Assembly: GCF_030758955.1 (NCBI RefSeq)
Contig: NZ_CP132360.1
Location: 2,546,316 to 2,610,315, forward strand
Direction: 5' to 3'
DNA: 64,000 bases
Source of the DNA: Agrococcus beijingensis
Lineage (GTDB): Bacteria > Actinomycetota > Actinomycetes > Actinomycetales > Microbacteriaceae
Shown: positions 62,631 to 64,000 of the stretch, in pieces
Layout of the letters: each line of letters begins with the position of its first letter
Numbering within the stretch: position 1 is the stretch's first letter
Made by a program: the position numbers and the translations under genes
Notes under the pieces: generated by a model
Told to the model about the DNA's origin: nothing
Databases searched by the model: none
Seen by the model: the letters and a program-made list of their open reading frames with translations, nothing else

Positions 62631-62636
62631 TAGGCT
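62631..62636 (+). promoter_or_regulatory. -10 box of MarR gene, leaderless
   Basis: TAGGCT ends 6 bases before the ATG at 62643. Confidence 0.5.
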
Positions 62637-62642
62637 AACGAC

Positions 62643-63062
62643 ATGCCCTCCCTCGTGCTCGCCGACTCCCTCCGCGTCGCGATGGTGCGCGTCGGCCGCC
62701 GCATGCGGCGCGAGCGCGGCGACGAGTCGCTGTCGCTGCACCACCTGTCCGCGCTCGGCGCGATCCAGATGGTCGAGGAGCCCACGCTCGCCCGCATCGC
62801 TGCCGCCGAGTGCGTGAAGCCGCCGAGCATGGTGAAGACACTGCAGCACCTCGAGTCGCTCGGCTACGTCGAGCGCCGCGACCACCCGAGCGACGGCCGC
62901 ATGGTGCTCTTCTCCATCAGCGACTCGGGCGAGCAGATGCTCAGCGAGACGCGCGAGCGCCGCAACCGCGCCCTCGCCGAGCTGATCGACGCGCTCACCG
63001 CCGAGGAGCGCGACACGCTCGAGCGCGCCATCCCCATCCTCGAGAGGCTCTCCGAACGATGA
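62643..63062 (+). CDS. MarR-family regulator
   Basis: The 139-residue winged-helix protein has LARIAAAECVKPPSMVKTLQ as recognition region and the wing VERRDHPSDGRMVLFSISDS. It is coupled by ATGA to an MFS exporter, the usual arrangement for a regulator of drug efflux. Confidence 0.92.
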   Translation: MPSLVLADSLRVAMVRVGRRMRRERGDESLSLHHLSALGAIQMVEEPTLARIAAAECVKPPSMVKTLQHLESLGYVERRDHPSDGRMVLFSISDSGEQMLSETRERRNRALAELIDALTAEERDTLERAIPILERLSER

Positions 63063-64000
63063 TGTTCCGGAGCCTGCGCCTGTTCAACTACCGCACCTGG
63101 TTCACCGGAGCCCTGATCTCCAACGTCGGTGCGTGGATGCAGTCGACGGCCCTGTCGTGGACGGTGCTGACGGTGCTCACCGCCAACGACGCCACGGCCG
63201 TGGGCCTCAACATGGCGCTGCAGTTCGGCCCGCAGCTGCTGCTCGTGCCCGTCTCCGGGCTCATCGCCGACAAGTACGACCGGCGCAAGATCCTGCTGGT
63301 GACGCAGTCGGCGATGGGCGTGCTCGCCCTCATCCTGGGCGTGGTCGTCACTGCCGGGGTGGTCGAGCTGTGGCACGTGCAGCTCTTCGCCCTCGCGTTC
63401 GGCATCGTGCAGGCCTTCGACATGCCGGCGCGCCAGGCCTTCGTCTCGGAGCTCGTCGGTCAAGACGACATCGCCAACGCGGTCGCGCTGAACTCCGCGT
63501 CGTTCCACGGCGCCCGCCTCGTCGGCCCCGCCGTCGCCGGCGTGCTGATCGCGCTCGTCGACCCGGGGCCCGTCTTCCTCATCAACGCGGTGACGTTCAT
63601 CGCGATGATCGTGGCGCTGCTGCGCATCCGCGGCTCCGAGCTGCAGCCGAGCCCGCGCCGGGCGAAGGGGTTCGGCGACATCGTGCAGGGGTTCCGCTAC
63701 GTGCGCAAGCGCGGCGACCTGATGATCATCTTCGTGATGGCGTTCATCCTCGGTACCTTCGGACTGAACTTCCCCATCTACATCTCCACCATGACGAGCG
63801 TCGAGTACCGCGCGCAGGCCGACACCTTCGGCATCCTCTCGAGCGCGATGGCGATCGGCTCGGTGACGGGCGCGCTGCTCGCGGCCCGCTCGACGCGGCC
63901 GCGCTTCACCTTCATCATCGGCGGCCTCGGCCTGTTCGTGCTCGGCTGCACGTTCGCGGCGGTCTCGCCGCACATCATCGTGTTCGGCGTCGCGCTGGTG
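63059..64000 (+). CDS. MFS exporter, EntS/MFS_3 type (cut by window edge)
   Basis: The first 314 residues are present and the gene runs off the right edge. FRSLRLFNYRTWFTGALISN, SGLIADKYDRRKILLV and AFDMPARQAFVSELVG are hallmarks of the MFS_3 group (enterobactin exporter and macrolide-efflux relatives). Two adjacent ATG codons (63059, 63062) can serve; the first overlaps the MarR stop as ATGA. Likely MarR-controlled efflux. Confidence 0.9.
   Translation, partial: MMFRSLRLFNYRTWFTGALISNVGAWMQSTALSWTVLTVLTANDATAVGLNMALQFGPQLLLVPVSGLIADKYDRRKILLVTQSAMGVLALILGVVVTAGVVELWHVQLFALAFGIVQAFDMPARQAFVSELVGQDDIANAVALNSASFHGARLVGPAVAGVLIALVDPGPVFLINAVTFIAMIVALLRIRGSELQPSPRRAKGFGDIVQGFRYVRKRGDLMIIFVMAFILGTFGLNFPIYISTMTSVEYRAQADTFGILSSAMAIGSVTGALLAARSTRPRFTFIIGGLGLFVLGCTFAAVSPHIIVFGVALV

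Overview
The window is about 64 kb of very GC-rich DNA from an actinobacterium, most probably the family Microbacteriaceae (Agrococcus-like; genus is inference). Evidence: leuB-ilvE-FAH-hydrolase followed by gltX, many translationally coupled starts (ATGA, GTGA), frequent GTG starts, a TAGACT-type -10 box lying 6-10 bases before the start codon of many genes (apparently leaderless mRNAs), and heavy use of the word GGATGCG in coding DNA. No rRNA operon, CRISPR array or prophage was seen.

Layout. 0-3.7 kb: GAF histidine kinase, then a divergent TetR/MFS efflux pair with a palindromic operator. 3.9-10.2 kb: leuB, ilvE, FAH-family hydrolase, DUF937 protein, a PadR/HAAS membrane-protein pair and gltX. 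10.2-19.1 kb: TrxR-like flavoprotein, AraC regulator, tRNA-Gln, cysteine-synthase-like enzyme, small membrane proteins, YihY protein, TetR and alpha/beta hydrolase. 19.1-24.4 kb: cytochrome bd cluster cydA-cydB-cydD-cydC; cydC has lost its ATPase half at an insertion-sequence-like scar. 24.4-38.4 kb: housekeeping genes (SRAP, App1-like phosphatase, Nudix, second PadR/HAAS pair, tesB, mmsA, ettA, ssb, msrA, DedA, tRNA-Arg, HAD). 38.4-39.2 kb: orn and tRNA-His.

39.2-46.2 kb is an accessory island directly downstream of tRNA-His. A CstR-like repressor faces an operon of two tiny Cys-rich proteins, a persulfide-dioxygenase/rhodanese fusion, a TauE/SafE exporter, a rhodanese lipoprotein, thioredoxin and a small membrane protein: a sulfide/persulfide detoxification set. 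Two repressor-type operators lie in the divergent promoter. A third, nearly identical one precedes DUF302-SHOCT-multicopper oxidase, suggesting one regulon. The island is decaying: CtaG, DUF2243 and possibly universal-stress genes survive only as frameshifted fragments, and the multicopper oxidase is cut after its first cupredoxin domain at a scar carrying the same 17-base end motif as the one in cydC.

46.5-64 kb: a TPP enzyme with its usual catalytic Glu replaced by Ala, uracil permease, a frameshifted MHS-family transporter, pyruvate:quinone oxidoreductase, MFS transporter, an LLM monooxygenase/FMN reductase/MarR operon, a two-component system flanked by two paralogous maltokinase-like phosphotransferases plus a secreted Ala/Pro-rich protein, and a MarR-MFS pair running off the right edge.
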